A stretch of DNA of 11,095 bases from Lachnospiraceae bacterium (GCA_017964745.1 JAGCRJ010000369.1:1-11095); one strand, 5' to 3'. Shown: positions 1-8,209, counted from the stretch's first letter. The notes: generated by a model not told the origin, from the sequence alone. A program made the numbers and translations.

Positions 1-1731
1 ATGACCGCACGTATTCTGTTTCTTATCGAAGAAAAGAAGATCGATCCTTCTTCAATCCTTGTCATCACCTTCACAAAGGATGCCGCGCTATCCATGCAGA
101 GACGCTTCGGTAAGATGTCCGATATGTTTTATCCAGTCGCTTTCGGCACTTTCCACTCCGTCTTCTACCATATGATCACCGAATACAAAAGGAACGATCC
201 GCCCATACTGATATTCGAAAAGAACAAAATACAGATGGCGGGCAGCGTGCTCAGAAAGTTTATGGGGAAGGATTATGTTCGGGATAACAAATCATCCGTA
301 ACCGGTTTCTGCTCGGCAATTACATATTACAAAAACACCCTTGATACGGAAAGATCCGCGCTTCTTATGCCTGAAGAATGCAGACCTTTTTTCAGTGATA
401 TGTTCGGATACTATGAAGCAGTCAGAAAGAAAACCGGCCAGATGGATTTCGACGATATGGTCTATGACTGCAGGGAACTTCTGATCAGGGACAAAGCATT
501 TTCACGAAAATGGAAAAACAGATTCACCCGGATACTCATTGATGAATTCCAGGACATCAATCCGGTTCAGTACGAAACCGTAAAGCTGCTTGCGGGAAAA
601 AGAACCGAGGTCTTTGCCGTAGGTGATGACGATCAGTCCATTTACGGTTTCCGCGGGGCCGAGCCCGGTATTTTAAAAAAGTATGTATCCGAAATGAATG
701 CACAGACGCTGCATCTGGATACCAACTACAGAAGCGATGCGGGGATAGTCAGATCATCGCTTTCGGTCATTGAGGAAAGCAGTGACAGAATACACAAGGA
801 ACTAATCTCATCTTCCGAAAAGGAAGGAAAGGTTAATATCCGGGGATTTGATGACCGGATCTCCGAGTACGCGAATATCGCTGACTCGGCAGGTTCATCA
901 TCCGATGCAGTCCTTTTCCGGACAAATCTTGAGATGCAGGGATTTGCATCTTATCTGACATCGCGTGACATACCGTATATCATCCGTGAAAAAACCGACA
1001 GCTGTTATGAGCATTTTATATTAAAAGAGATAATCTCCTACATGAAGCTTGCATCAGGCTGCGGTGATGCTAACGATCTTGAGGAAATAATCAACAAGCC
1101 GCAGCGTTACATTAATGCTGAATGCATTATAGGATGTGATGGAAATATAGATAATATCATACGCAGGATCATGGACAATCGCGGGATAAAGAATGCGGTG
1201 ATCAAGATCAAAAACCTTAAAGATCTGAAAAAAGACTTAAGCTTTATGAAAAACCTGTCGCCATCCTATGCGATCGAATACCTGTATAAAAAAACAGGAT
1301 ATGAAAAATATATCCGTGGGCTTGCATCGACAGGTACTAAAAAGGCGGAAGAATATTCAGCTATCCTTGATAAAGCGCTCGAGCTTGCTTCCGTTTCAGA
1401 TTCATTCGATGAATTCTTTGAGCTTAAAGAACGCTACGAAGAAGATCTTCAAAAAGCGAAAAAGAAAAACTGTGAAAATGCGGTCAATCTCATGACGGTC
1501 CACGCTTCCAAAGGACTTGAATTCAAAAGAGTCTGGATACCAGACTGCAACGAAGGGATCATTCCTCACGGAAGGATGCCCGATGAAAAAACGGTCGACG
1601 AAGAAAGACGTATTTTCTATGTTGCGATGACAAGAGCAATATCCGAACTTAACATTTTTTATATCAAACAGACGGAAAATACTAAATATGTACCAAGCAG
1701 ATTTTTAAATTCTTTGATTAATTTTAGTTAA
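1..1731 (+). CDS. UvrD/PcrA-like superfamily 1A DNA helicase, 5' partial
   Basis: ATP-driven 3'-5' DNA helicase/translocase of the UvrD/Rep/PcrA group, expected in the cytoplasm in repair or replication-conflict resolution. Visible motifs, numbered from window base 1: Ia (ILVITFTK, 19-26), Ib region (GTFHS, 49-53), II/Walker B (DEFQD, 181-185), III (GDDDQSIYGFRG, 208-219), IV (LDTNYRS, 239-245), V (VNLMTVHASKGLEF, 495-508) and VI (EERRIFYVAMTRA, 534-546). Motif I (Walker A, GxGKT) and the Q motif are absent. The first visible residues (MTARILFLIEEKKIDPSSIL) match the stretch that normally follows Walker A directly, so the ATG at base 1 is very probably an internal Met and the gene begins about 25-40 codons upstream. 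With those added the protein is near 610 residues, shorter than PcrA/UvrD (about 720-740), with almost nothing after motif VI. Family assignment is certain; the specific role is not. No terminator is visible between it and the GH5 gene. Confidence 0.95.
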   Translation: MTARILFLIEEKKIDPSSILVITFTKDAALSMQRRFGKMSDMFYPVAFGTFHSVFYHMITEYKRNDPPILIFEKNKIQMAGSVLRKFMGKDYVRDNKSSVTGFCSAITYYKNTLDTERSALLMPEECRPFFSDMFGYYEAVRKKTGQMDFDDMVYDCRELLIRDKAFSRKWKNRFTRILIDEFQDINPVQYETVKLLAGKRTEVFAVGDDDQSIYGFRGAEPGILKKYVSEMNAQTLHLDTNYRSDAGIVRSSLSVIEESSDRIHKELISSSEKEGKVNIRGFDDRISEYANIADSAGSSSDAVLFRTNLEMQGFASYLTSRDIPYIIREKTDSCYEHFILKEIISYMKLASGCGDANDLEEIINKPQRYINAECIIGCDGNIDNIIRRIMDNRGIKNAVIKIKNLKDLKKDLSFMKNLSPSYAIEYLYKKTGYEKYIRGLASTGTKKAEEYSAILDKALELASVSDSFDEFFELKERYEEDLQKAKKKNCENAVNLMTVHASKGLEFKRVWIPDCNEGIIPHGRMPDEKTVDEERRIFYVAMTRAISELNIFYIKQTENTKYVPSRFLNSLINFS

Positions 1732-1739
1732 ATTTACGT

Positions 1740-1768
1740 TTTTCAATAAAGTTAATGAATAGTAAAAT
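1740..1768 (+). promoter_or_regulatory. Possible weak sigma-A promoter for the GH5 gene
   Basis: A TTTTCA box (1740-1745, 4/6 match to TTGACA) lies 17 bases before TAAAAT (1763-1768, 5/6 match to TATAAT), about 35 bases upstream of the GH5 start. The stretch is very AT-rich, so such matches arise easily by chance. Transcription could instead read through from the helicase gene. Confidence 0.3.
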
Positions 1769-1786
1769 ATATATGTTGCTGGTATT

Positions 1787-1793
1787 AAAGGAG
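1787..1793 (+). promoter_or_regulatory. Ribosome binding site deciding the GH5 start
   Basis: AAAGGAG sits 9 bases before the ATG at 1803. The in-frame ATG at 1755 has no such site and would add 16 residues ahead of the signal peptide, so 1803 is preferred. Confidence 0.85.
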
Positions 1794-1802
1794 CGAAACA
1801 TT

Positions 1803-3926
1803 ATGACTTTTTTTATCAGAAATAAATTATCAAAGGCTGCTGTGATCATCATTGCCGTGATCACACTTACTTTATCCGTATCTCCCTATATCACGGGCGG
1901 CGTAGCATCTGCAGCGGGAACTCCCGAGGCAAAGAATGTATCAACCAATCTCTGGGGAAGCGGCGGACAGATATCTTTCGATCTTTCGGGATGTGACGGA
2001 TATATGACCATTACCGTTGTGGTCGAATTCAACAGCAATGTAAACTCCCCTTCAGGCTGGGGCTTTGATTCATATACCGCAAACGGAAAGCAGGTCACCG
2101 CTGTCGTGAATGCAAACGGCGCAAATTCATGGGGCTTTAATTCAAATGTCGGTATCCAGGTCTCCGGTTCCGGTCTTTCAAGCGCATCCGTTGTCAGCGT
2201 TTCAGGTTCGGGTACATACAGCGGAAACACAAATAATAACAACAACAATAATAATGTGAACAACCAGAACAACAATCAGAACAATAACGGTAATAACGAT
2301 CAGAACTCATCCGCAAAGCCTAAGTTCTCCTCTCCCGCCGTTTCCACTTACGGAACGACCGGTGATGACTGGCTTACCACACAAGGGTCCAGGATCATCG
2401 ATATGAACGGAAGCGAAGTATGGCTTACCGGATGCAACTGGTTCGGATACAATACAGGAACAAACCTTTTCGACGGTCTCTGGAATGCCGAGCTTGAAAG
2501 CTCGATCAAAGCCATTGCGGACCACGGCTTCAATCTGCTCCGTGTACCCATGTCCGCAGAGCTTCTTCTCGAATGGAAAAAAGGAAACTATCCCACCGCA
2601 AATTACAATCATGCATATAACGGAAATCTCAATTCCATGAATTCGCTCGAGATCTTCGATTATGTTCTTACTCTCTGTGAACAGAACGGCATGAAGGTAA
2701 TGATCGATATTCACTCTGCCAATACCGATGCATCCGGACACAACCATCCCGTATGGTATACCGACAAGATCTCCGAGGATCAGTATATAGAAGCGCTTCA
2801 GTGGCTTGCTGAAAGATACAAGAATTACGACACCATCATCGCATATGATCTTAAGAACGAGCCCCACGGAAAAGCAAGTGAACAGACCCATGCGATCTGG
2901 AATAATTCGGATGACAAGAACAACTGGAAAAGAGTTGCCGAAAGAGCCGGAAATGCGATACTCGACATCAATCCCCACGCACTTATAGTCATCGAAGGAA
3001 TCCAGATATATCCGATCAATCCGGGATCGAATGATTTCACATCAACCAACGACGCGGATTATTACAACACCTGGTGGGGCGGAAATCTTATGGCGGTCAA
3101 GGATTACCCCATTGATTTCGGAAGTGACGCAAGAAACAGACAGATCGTTTACTCTCCTCATGACTACGGTCCGCTCGTATATGAACAGCCCTGGTTTTCC
3201 GGCGGCTTCACATACCAGTCTCTCTACAATGATGCATGGCATCCCTACTGGCTCTATATCGAAGAAGATGAGATTGCTCCGATACTTATCGGTGAATGGG
3301 GCGGCTTCATGCAGGGCGATAACCTCAAGTGGATGCAATACATCAGGGATCTCATCGGACAGGAAAACCTTCATCACACATTCTGGTGCTTCAATGCAAA
3401 CTCAGGAGATACAGGCGGACTTGTAAAGGATGATTTCAAGACATGGGATGAGGAAAAGTATGCACTTGTCAAACCCGTGCTCTGGCAGACCGATGACGGC
3501 AAGTTCATAAGTCTCGACCACGAAGTAGCACTCGGTGCTAACGGCATCAGCCTTTCGGATCATTCCGGCAATTCGCCCGAGCCTGTAATCAATGAAGATA
3601 CACCTGACGAAACCACTCCGGAAACAACCGAAACCACCGAGCCCGTTACTGCGGAAACACCTTCAGATACAACAGTTGTGGTTGCCGACACCGCAGCCGG
3701 CCAGCCCACAAACATTACCGACGGAAATCCCGTTGAAGTTAATCAGAATAACCCTTCGGGCAAAAAGGGAATAAGCCTCGGTGTACTTGTTGTCTTGCTG
3801 GTGATAGCCGTTGCACTTCTCGGCCTCATAGTGATCATGAATGTTCACAACCTTAAAAAGCTTAAGCACACGGATGAATTTGAAAATGTAGTCTTAAGCG
3901 ATGACGATTACGACGAAAACAAATAA
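1803..3926 (+). CDS. Secreted, membrane-anchored GH5 endoglucanase (cellulase)
   Basis: Retaining beta-1,4-glucanase (glycoside hydrolase family 5, clan A), predicted to act on cellulose or other beta-glucans at the cell surface. From the chosen start (707 aa): signal peptide 1-37 with a cleavage-like VASA|AG site; beta-rich module about 40-138; Asn/Gln linker about 139-180; catalytic domain about 183-580; acidic Thr/Pro linker about 588-655; transmembrane helix about 657-680; cytoplasmic tail of about 27 residues starting with basic residues. Catalytic candidates are acid/base Glu353 (LKNEPHG) and nucleophile Glu498 (LIGEWGG). Other GH5 hallmarks are LLRVPMS, IDIHSAN, SPHDYGP and FWCFNANSGDTGG. 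The GCNWFGYNTG and NSGDTGG stretches recall the GH5_1 subfamily (Acidothermus E1-like), which is inference. There is no LPXTG, dockerin or SLH motif, so the C-terminal helix probably provides the anchor. Substrate could also be beta-glucan or mannan. Confidence 0.93.
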   Translation: MTFFIRNKLSKAAVIIIAVITLTLSVSPYITGGVASAAGTPEAKNVSTNLWGSGGQISFDLSGCDGYMTITVVVEFNSNVNSPSGWGFDSYTANGKQVTAVVNANGANSWGFNSNVGIQVSGSGLSSASVVSVSGSGTYSGNTNNNNNNNNVNNQNNNQNNNGNNDQNSSAKPKFSSPAVSTYGTTGDDWLTTQGSRIIDMNGSEVWLTGCNWFGYNTGTNLFDGLWNAELESSIKAIADHGFNLLRVPMSAELLLEWKKGNYPTANYNHAYNGNLNSMNSLEIFDYVLTLCEQNGMKVMIDIHSANTDASGHNHPVWYTDKISEDQYIEALQWLAERYKNYDTIIAYDLKNEPHGKASEQTHAIWNNSDDKNNWKRVAERAGNAILDINPHALIVIEGIQIYPINPGSNDFTSTNDADYYNTWWGGNLMAVKDYPIDFGSDARNRQIVYSPHDYGPLVYEQPWFSGGFTYQSLYNDAWHPYWLYIEEDEIAPILIGEWGGFMQGDNLKWMQYIRDLIGQENLHHTFWCFNANSGDTGGLVKDDFKTWDEEKYALVKPVLWQTDDGKFISLDHEVALGANGISLSDHSGNSPEPVINEDTPDETTPETTETTEPVTAETPSDTTVVVADTAAGQPTNITDGNPVEVNQNNPSGKKGISLGVLVVLLVIAVALLGLIVIMNVHNLKKLKHTDEFENVVLSDDDYDENK
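2226..2306 (+). repeat. AAC/AAT codon repeat encoding the Asn-rich linker
   Basis: A low-complexity run of AAC and AAT codons interrupted by CAG and a few others encodes an almost pure Asn/Gln linker between the N-terminal module and the GH5 domain. Such flexible, uncharged linkers are common in secreted multimodular glycosidases. The triplet repetition makes length variation by slippage likely between strains, without frameshift. Confidence 0.85.
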
Positions 3927-3930
3927 AGAA

Positions 3931-3965
3931 AGATCCCGCACTCATCAAAGTGCGGGATCTTTTTT
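3931..3965. terminator. Intrinsic terminator between convergent genes, probably bidirectional
   Basis: A perfect 12-bp inverted repeat (AGATCCCGCACT at 3931-3942 with its complement at 3949-3960) encloses a 6-base loop. It is followed on the + strand by a T run (3960-3965), which terminates the GH5 transcript. On the - strand the hairpin is followed by a T-rich stretch (TCTTTCTTTATTT), so it can also serve the gltX operon, whose stop codon is at 3986-3988. Confidence 0.93.
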
Positions 3966-3985
3966 ATATATCGTGCAGTTAGTAT

Positions 3986-5440
3986 TTATGAAAGCTTATT
4001 GATGGCTTCCTTTATTCTCTTTACCGATTCTTCTTTTCCGAGGAGCTCGAGTATCTCAGTAGCACCTGCGGGAGTCATGACTTTTCCGGAAAGAGCTATC
4101 CTTACCGGCCACATTACATAACCGTTTTTAAATCCCTTTTCTTCCGCATACTTAAGAAGTACCGCATAAAGAGCATCATTGGAATAATCATCCTGGGCTT
4201 CAAGAATCGGAAGAACATCCTTAAGTACAGCCAGAGAAGCCGCTTCGTCGATCTTGTTCTTCTTGTTTGCATAAAGCTCGGTCGAATACTCGGGAACTGC
4301 GGTAAGAAAATCAACCTGGTCCGCAATATCGGGGAATACCTCTATCCTGGTCTTGACCTTGGATGCAACCTTCTTAAGATCCATTCCCTGAGGAAGCGCT
4401 GCCTCAAGATAAGGCTTAGCCATCTCAAAGAACTTCTCATCATCCATAGCCTTCAGATATTCGCCGTTCATCCATTTAAGCTTCTGGATATCGAATACGG
4501 CAGGTGACTTGCTTATACGGTGATAATCAAATTCCTTAATAAGCTCATCGAGTGAGAAGATCTCCCTGTTATCCTCGGGTGACCATCCGAGAAGAGCAAT
4601 GTAATTTACTATAGCCTCGGAAATAAATCCCTGCTCGAGAAGATCCTCAAAGGAAGAATGTCCGCTTCTCTTTGAAAGCTTCTTATGATTCTCATCAGTG
4701 ATCAGGGGAAGATGAATATAAACGGGACTCTTCCATCCGAATGCATCATAAAGTCTCTGATACTTCGGCGATGAGGAAATATACTCGTTTCCTCTCACGA
4801 CATGTGTGATGTTCATTGTATGGTCATCAACAACATTCGCAAAATTATATGTGGGATATCCGTCGGACTTGATGAGGATCATATCATCAAGCTCGGAATT
4901 CTCAACCGTGATATCTCCGTAAAGCTCATCGCTGAAGGTGGTAGTTCCTTCATTGGGAATATTCTGTCTGATGACAAAGGGCTTGCCCTCTGCGAGATTC
5001 TTCTCCACCTCTTCCCTGGAAAGTCCGAGGCAGTGCTTATCATATACGGTAATGGTCTTGCCGTCTTCGGAAACGGCAGTCTTGAGTGAGTCGAGTCTTT
5101 CCTTATCACAGAAGCAGTAATATGCCTCTCCTTTTTCGATAAGCTCCTTGGCATACTTCATGTAAATGCCGGTCTTGACTCTCTCGGACTGGACATAGGG
5201 GCCTACTCCGCCGTCCTTATCGGGACCTTCATCATGTGAAAGACCTGTCTTTTCAAGGGTTCTGTTGATGATATCGATAGCACCCTCTACAAATCTCTCC
5301 TGATCGGTATCCTCGATCCTGAGCATGAAGTCTCCGCCCGCATGCTTTGCAACAAGGAACTCATAGAGAGCGGTTCTTAAATTTCCGACATGCATCTTAC
5401 CTGTGGGTGAAGGTGCATACCTTGTTCTTATCTTCTCCAT
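3986..5440 (-). CDS. gltX: Glutamyl-tRNA synthetase
   Basis: Class I aminoacyl-tRNA synthetase that charges tRNA with glutamate in the cytoplasm. In Firmicutes the enzyme often also charges tRNA-Gln for later amidation by GatCAB; the sequence alone does not settle that here. It is 484 aa, the usual length. The HIGH-type signature is HVGN (17-20) in PSPTGKMHVGNLRTALYEFL, and the KMSKS-type signature is KLSKR (254-258). Cys109, Cys111 and Cys137 (with neighbouring His136) look like a zinc site of the type seen in many GluRS. The C-terminal anticodon-binding helical region is present. An AAAGGA ribosome binding site at 5456-5451 lies 10 bases before the ATG. It is the last gene of the proB-fthC-proA-gltX run, 20 bases after proA, and ends just before the shared terminator. 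Confidence 0.98.
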   Translation of the reverse strand: MEKIRTRYAPSPTGKMHVGNLRTALYEFLVAKHAGGDFMLRIEDTDQERFVEGAIDIINRTLEKTGLSHDEGPDKDGGVGPYVQSERVKTGIYMKYAKELIEKGEAYYCFCDKERLDSLKTAVSEDGKTITVYDKHCLGLSREEVEKNLAEGKPFVIRQNIPNEGTTTFSDELYGDITVENSELDDMILIKSDGYPTYNFANVVDDHTMNITHVVRGNEYISSSPKYQRLYDAFGWKSPVYIHLPLITDENHKKLSKRSGHSSFEDLLEQGFISEAIVNYIALLGWSPEDNREIFSLDELIKEFDYHRISKSPAVFDIQKLKWMNGEYLKAMDDEKFFEMAKPYLEAALPQGMDLKKVASKVKTRIEVFPDIADQVDFLTAVPEYSTELYANKKNKIDEAASLAVLKDVLPILEAQDDYSNDALYAVLLKYAEEKGFKNGYVMWPVRIALSGKVMTPAGATEILELLGKEESVKRIKEAINKLS

Positions 5441-5460
5441 ATCTAAAAAATCCTTTCGAT

Positions 5461-6711
5461 TTATCCTCTTATCTGTCCGTTTCCTTCGATACGGAACTTG
5501 TAGGAGGTGATCTCCTTAAGTCCCATGGGACCTCTTGCGTGAAGCTTCTGTGTTGAGATTCCGATCTCAGCGCCGAATCCGAATTCAAATCCGTCGGTAA
5601 ACCTGGTCGATACGTTCTGATATACGCATGCCGCATCAACACGCTCAAGGAATAGTTCCGCAGTTTCCTTATTCGAAGTCACGATACTTTCGGAATGATG
5701 AGTGCTGTACTTATTAATGTGATCTATGGCTTCCTGTACACTTGATACTGTCTTGACGGAAAGAATGTAATCAAGGTATTCCTTTCCGAAGTCCTCTTCG
5801 GTTGCTGCTTTAGCCTTATCTCCGAGTACGTCGAGTGATTCGGCGTCACATCTGAACTCAACATTCTTCTCGGAAAGTTTCTCATAAAGCTTAGGGAGAA
5901 GCGCATCCTTGATATCCTTATGAACAACAAGGCTTTCCATTGAATTACATACGGAAATACGCTGTGTCTTTGCATTGAAGATGATATTTACCGCCATGTC
6001 GAGATCGGCATCCTTATCCACATAAACATGGCAGTTTCCGGTTCCCGTCTCTATAACGGGGATCATTGAATTCTCCACAACCGCACGGATGAGTCCGGCA
6101 CCGCCCCTGGGGATGAGAACATCGATATAGTCCTTCATCTTCATGAACTCGGTAGTAACGGCCCTGTCGGTCGATTCGATAAGCTGAAGGATATCGGGAT
6201 TTAATCCCTCATCTTCAAGCACTTTCCTGAGAACCCTGACGATCGCTTTATTGGATTCGATGCAGTCGCTGCCGCCCTTAAGAATGCAGGCACTACCCGC
6301 TTTAAAGGTAAGTGAGAATGCATCGGGAGTCACATTGGGTCTTGATTCATAGATGATACCGATAACCCCCATGGGAACACGGACCTTGGTAATGTGAAGA
6401 CCGTTCGGTCTGTCCCACTCATCCATGATCTCGCCTACGGGATCGGGAAGTTCGCTGACCTGTCTGAGTCCTTCGTTTATCCCATCGATCCTTTCGGGAG
6501 TTAACTTAAGTCTGTCCTGCATGGCAGCGCTCATGCCGTTAGCAACGGCATTTTCAAGATCAACGGAATTGGCCTTTATTATCTCATCCTCAGCTGCCTT
6601 GAGCGCCTGTGCACACTTTATGAGAACCTCGTTCTTTTTTCCGGTGGGTATAACAGCCGCATCATATTTTGCTTTACGTGCTTTTTCGCCTAAGCTTATA
6701 AGATCGTACAT
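5461..6711 (-). CDS. proA: Glutamate-5-semialdehyde dehydrogenase (gamma-glutamyl phosphate reductase)
   Basis: Second enzyme of proline synthesis: NADPH-dependent reduction of the ProB product gamma-glutamyl phosphate to glutamate-5-semialdehyde, which cyclises for reduction by ProC (not in the window). Aldehyde dehydrogenase superfamily, 416 aa from the chosen start, the normal size. The catalytic cysteine is Cys255 in RISVCNSMESLVVH. Other family stretches are YESRPNVTPDAFSLTFKAGS, LKGGSD, LIPRGGAGLI and VIETGTGNCHVYVD. The ATG at 6711 is preferred because AGAGGTG directly precedes it. An in-frame ATG at 6729 would overlap the end of fthC and lacks a ribosome binding site. It is separated from its partner proB by the folate gene. 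Confidence 0.98.
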   Translation of the reverse strand: MYDLISLGEKARKAKYDAAVIPTGKKNEVLIKCAQALKAAEDEIIKANSVDLENAVANGMSAAMQDRLKLTPERIDGINEGLRQVSELPDPVGEIMDEWDRPNGLHITKVRVPMGVIGIIYESRPNVTPDAFSLTFKAGSACILKGGSDCIESNKAIVRVLRKVLEDEGLNPDILQLIESTDRAVTTEFMKMKDYIDVLIPRGGAGLIRAVVENSMIPVIETGTGNCHVYVDKDADLDMAVNIIFNAKTQRISVCNSMESLVVHKDIKDALLPKLYEKLSEKNVEFRCDAESLDVLGDKAKAATEEDFGKEYLDYILSVKTVSSVQEAIDHINKYSTHHSESIVTSNKETAELFLERVDAACVYQNVSTRFTDGFEFGFGAEIGISTQKLHARGPMGLKEITSYKFRIEGNGQIRG

Positions 6712-6714
6712 ATT

Positions 6715-6721
6715 CACCTCT
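6715..6721 (-). promoter_or_regulatory. Ribosome binding site deciding the proA start
   Basis: AGAGGTG begins immediately after the fthC stop codon (6724-6722), with its GAGG core 5 bases before the ATG at 6711. The spacing suggests that ribosomes finishing fthC can re-initiate on proA. Confidence 0.8.
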
Positions 6722-7330
6722 TTATGCAAAATAAATCCTGTAAGGTCTTACATCTCCTTCATCCTCGGGTATCTCATATTCGACCATCTGACATTTATGG
6801 CAGACACCGATGGAATGAAGTCTGAGGGTAAGCTTATCTTCAAGGAATCTGTCAAAATATCCTCCGCCGTAACCTACTCTCTTGTTAAACGAGTCAAATG
6901 CAACACCGGGCATGATCATGATGTCCTTATAGGGAAGCATCATAGCATCGGCTTCATTGTACTCATAGAGTTCATTTTCCTCGGACGGCTCAAGGATCTT
7001 GTACTTACCGAAGGAGAAATTCACAGGGTTGACATCGGTAACCTTTCTGAATTCCATTTCCTTGTGAAAACCGTTGGTCGTGATCCTTGGAAGATATACT
7101 TCCTTTTCATCCTTAAGCGCCTGTTCAAGCGCAGGCTTAATATCTATCTCCGAACCGAACGGCATAAAGCCGAGTATCTTTCTGGCCTTTGCATAAAAGG
7201 GATCGGCAAGGATCTTGGCACAGACCTCATCGGAAGCTGCTTTTTTCTGAATCTCGGAAAGAGCATCCCTTCTTGCGATGACATCAGCCCTTATCTGTTT
7301 TTTGGTTATTTCCTGTCTGGGATTGCCCAT
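6722..7330 (-). CDS. fthC: 5-formyltetrahydrofolate cyclo-ligase
   Basis: ATP-dependent conversion of 5-formyl-THF (folinate) to 5,10-methenyl-THF, returning an inactive folate to the one-carbon pool (also called MTHFS or YgfA). It has 202 aa, typical for the family. The N-terminal KKQIRADVIARRDALS helix and the signature PGVAFDSFNKRVGYGGGYFDR (141-161), which carries the phosphate- and folate-binding loop, are both intact. AGAGG lies 5 bases before the ATG. The gene sits 12 bases after proB and 10 bases before proA, so it belongs to the proline operon even though it has no role in proline synthesis. Confidence 0.96.
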   Translation of the reverse strand: MGNPRQEITKKQIRADVIARRDALSEIQKKAASDEVCAKILADPFYAKARKILGFMPFGSEIDIKPALEQALKDEKEVYLPRITTNGFHKEMEFRKVTDVNPVNFSFGKYKILEPSEENELYEYNEADAMMLPYKDIMIMPGVAFDSFNKRVGYGGGYFDRFLEDKLTLRLHSIGVCHKCQMVEYEIPEDEGDVRPYRIYFA

Positions 7331-7342
7331 AGAAACCTCTTA

Positions 7343-8209
7343 TCATTTAAGTATTTCTGAAACGAATTCCTGAAGTTTGAAATCCTTGTCGAGATCGGAA
7401 GCAAATGCTGTTCCCACATCTTCACCTGCTATTATCTTCGAAAGAACGGTAAGGTCCTTGCTGGAGCAGATGACCATATCGGCACCCGACTTTGTCGCAA
7501 TACGTGCGGCGTTAAGCTTGGTGCACATTCCGCCTGTTCCCATTCCGGTACCTGTGGAATCCTTACCCATCTCAAGATACTCCTCGGTGATCTTCGGAAC
7601 CTCTTTGATGAACTTTGCATCGGGATTCTTATTGGGATCATCGGTATAAAGACCCTCGATATCCGACAAAAGAATGAGCAGATCGGCACCGACCATCGAA
7701 GCCACCATTGCGGAAAGAGTATCGTTATCTCCGATCTCGATCTCATTGGTTGCAATGGTATCGTTCTCATTAACGATGGGAATAACACCCATATCAAGAA
7801 GTGCCTTGAAAGTGTTGGTCGCATTATTCCTGTTTCCGTCATTAAGCACGGTGTCCTTGGTCATAAGAACCTGTGCGGGAAGCTGGTTATACTCGGTGAA
7901 GAACTTCTCATATATATTCATGAGTCTTCCTTGTCCGATTGCCGCACATGCCTGCTTCTGGGGAAGGGTAAGCTCATGTGATATGGATCTGTCCCTTCCG
8001 TAGCCTATCGCATACTTTCCGGCAGCAATAGCTCCGGATGAAACAAGCACGACATCCTTTCCGGAATTATGGATATCACAGAGCTGTCTTACAAGAAGCT
8101 CGATCCTTGAAAAATCCATTCCGCCGCTTTCGGGATGATTGATCGATGATGATCCGATCTTTACCACAATCCTTTTTTTGTTCTTAAAATTCTCTCTTAA
8201 ATCGCTCAT
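7343..8209 (-). CDS. proB: Glutamate 5-kinase, short form without PUA domain
   Basis: First enzyme of proline synthesis: phosphorylates the gamma-carboxylate of glutamate with ATP, usually under proline feedback inhibition. Amino-acid-kinase fold, 288 aa. Visible motifs: VVKIGSSS with Lys17, VSSGAIAAG (56-64), VNENDTIATNE (146-156), GDNDTLSAMVA (160-170), LLSDIEGLYTDDP (180-192) and the nucleotide-binding GTGMGTGGMCTK (220-231). The protein ends just after the kinase domain, so the C-terminal PUA domain found in E. coli ProB (367 aa) is missing; kinase-only forms exist in other Firmicutes. It is the first gene of the operon, with its promoter at 8310-8282. No good Shine-Dalgarno sequence precedes the ATG. 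An in-frame TAA upstream and the lack of another ATG support the start at 8209. Confidence 0.97.
   Translation of the reverse strand: MSDLRENFKNKKRIVVKIGSSSINHPESGGMDFSRIELLVRQLCDIHNSGKDVVLVSSGAIAAGKYAIGYGRDRSISHELTLPQKQACAAIGQGRLMNIYEKFFTEYNQLPAQVLMTKDTVLNDGNRNNATNTFKALLDMGVIPIVNENDTIATNEIEIGDNDTLSAMVASMVGADLLILLSDIEGLYTDDPNKNPDAKFIKEVPKITEEYLEMGKDSTGTGMGTGGMCTKLNAARIATKSGADMVICSSKDLTVLSKIIAGEDVGTAFASDLDKDFKLQEFVSEILK

Noticed and set aside
1755..1802. Upstream ATG as the start of the GH5 protein
   Set aside because: It has no ribosome binding site and would bury the signal peptide behind 16 extra residues, whereas AAAGGAG is correctly placed before 1803.
2226..2306. Possible CRISPR or tandem-repeat array
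   Set aside because: The repetition is a run of AAC/AAT codons inside an open reading frame, with no spaced direct repeats.
2307..2978. A 223-codon - strand open frame inside the GH5 gene
   Set aside because: It overlaps conserved catalytic-domain codons, has no homology-like motifs or start signals, and is a shadow of the real gene.
6425..7360. A 311-codon + strand open frame antisense to proA and fthC
   Set aside because: It lies wholly opposite two well-supported enzymes, has no ribosome binding site or recognisable domain, and its content is what codon bias produces on the reverse strand.
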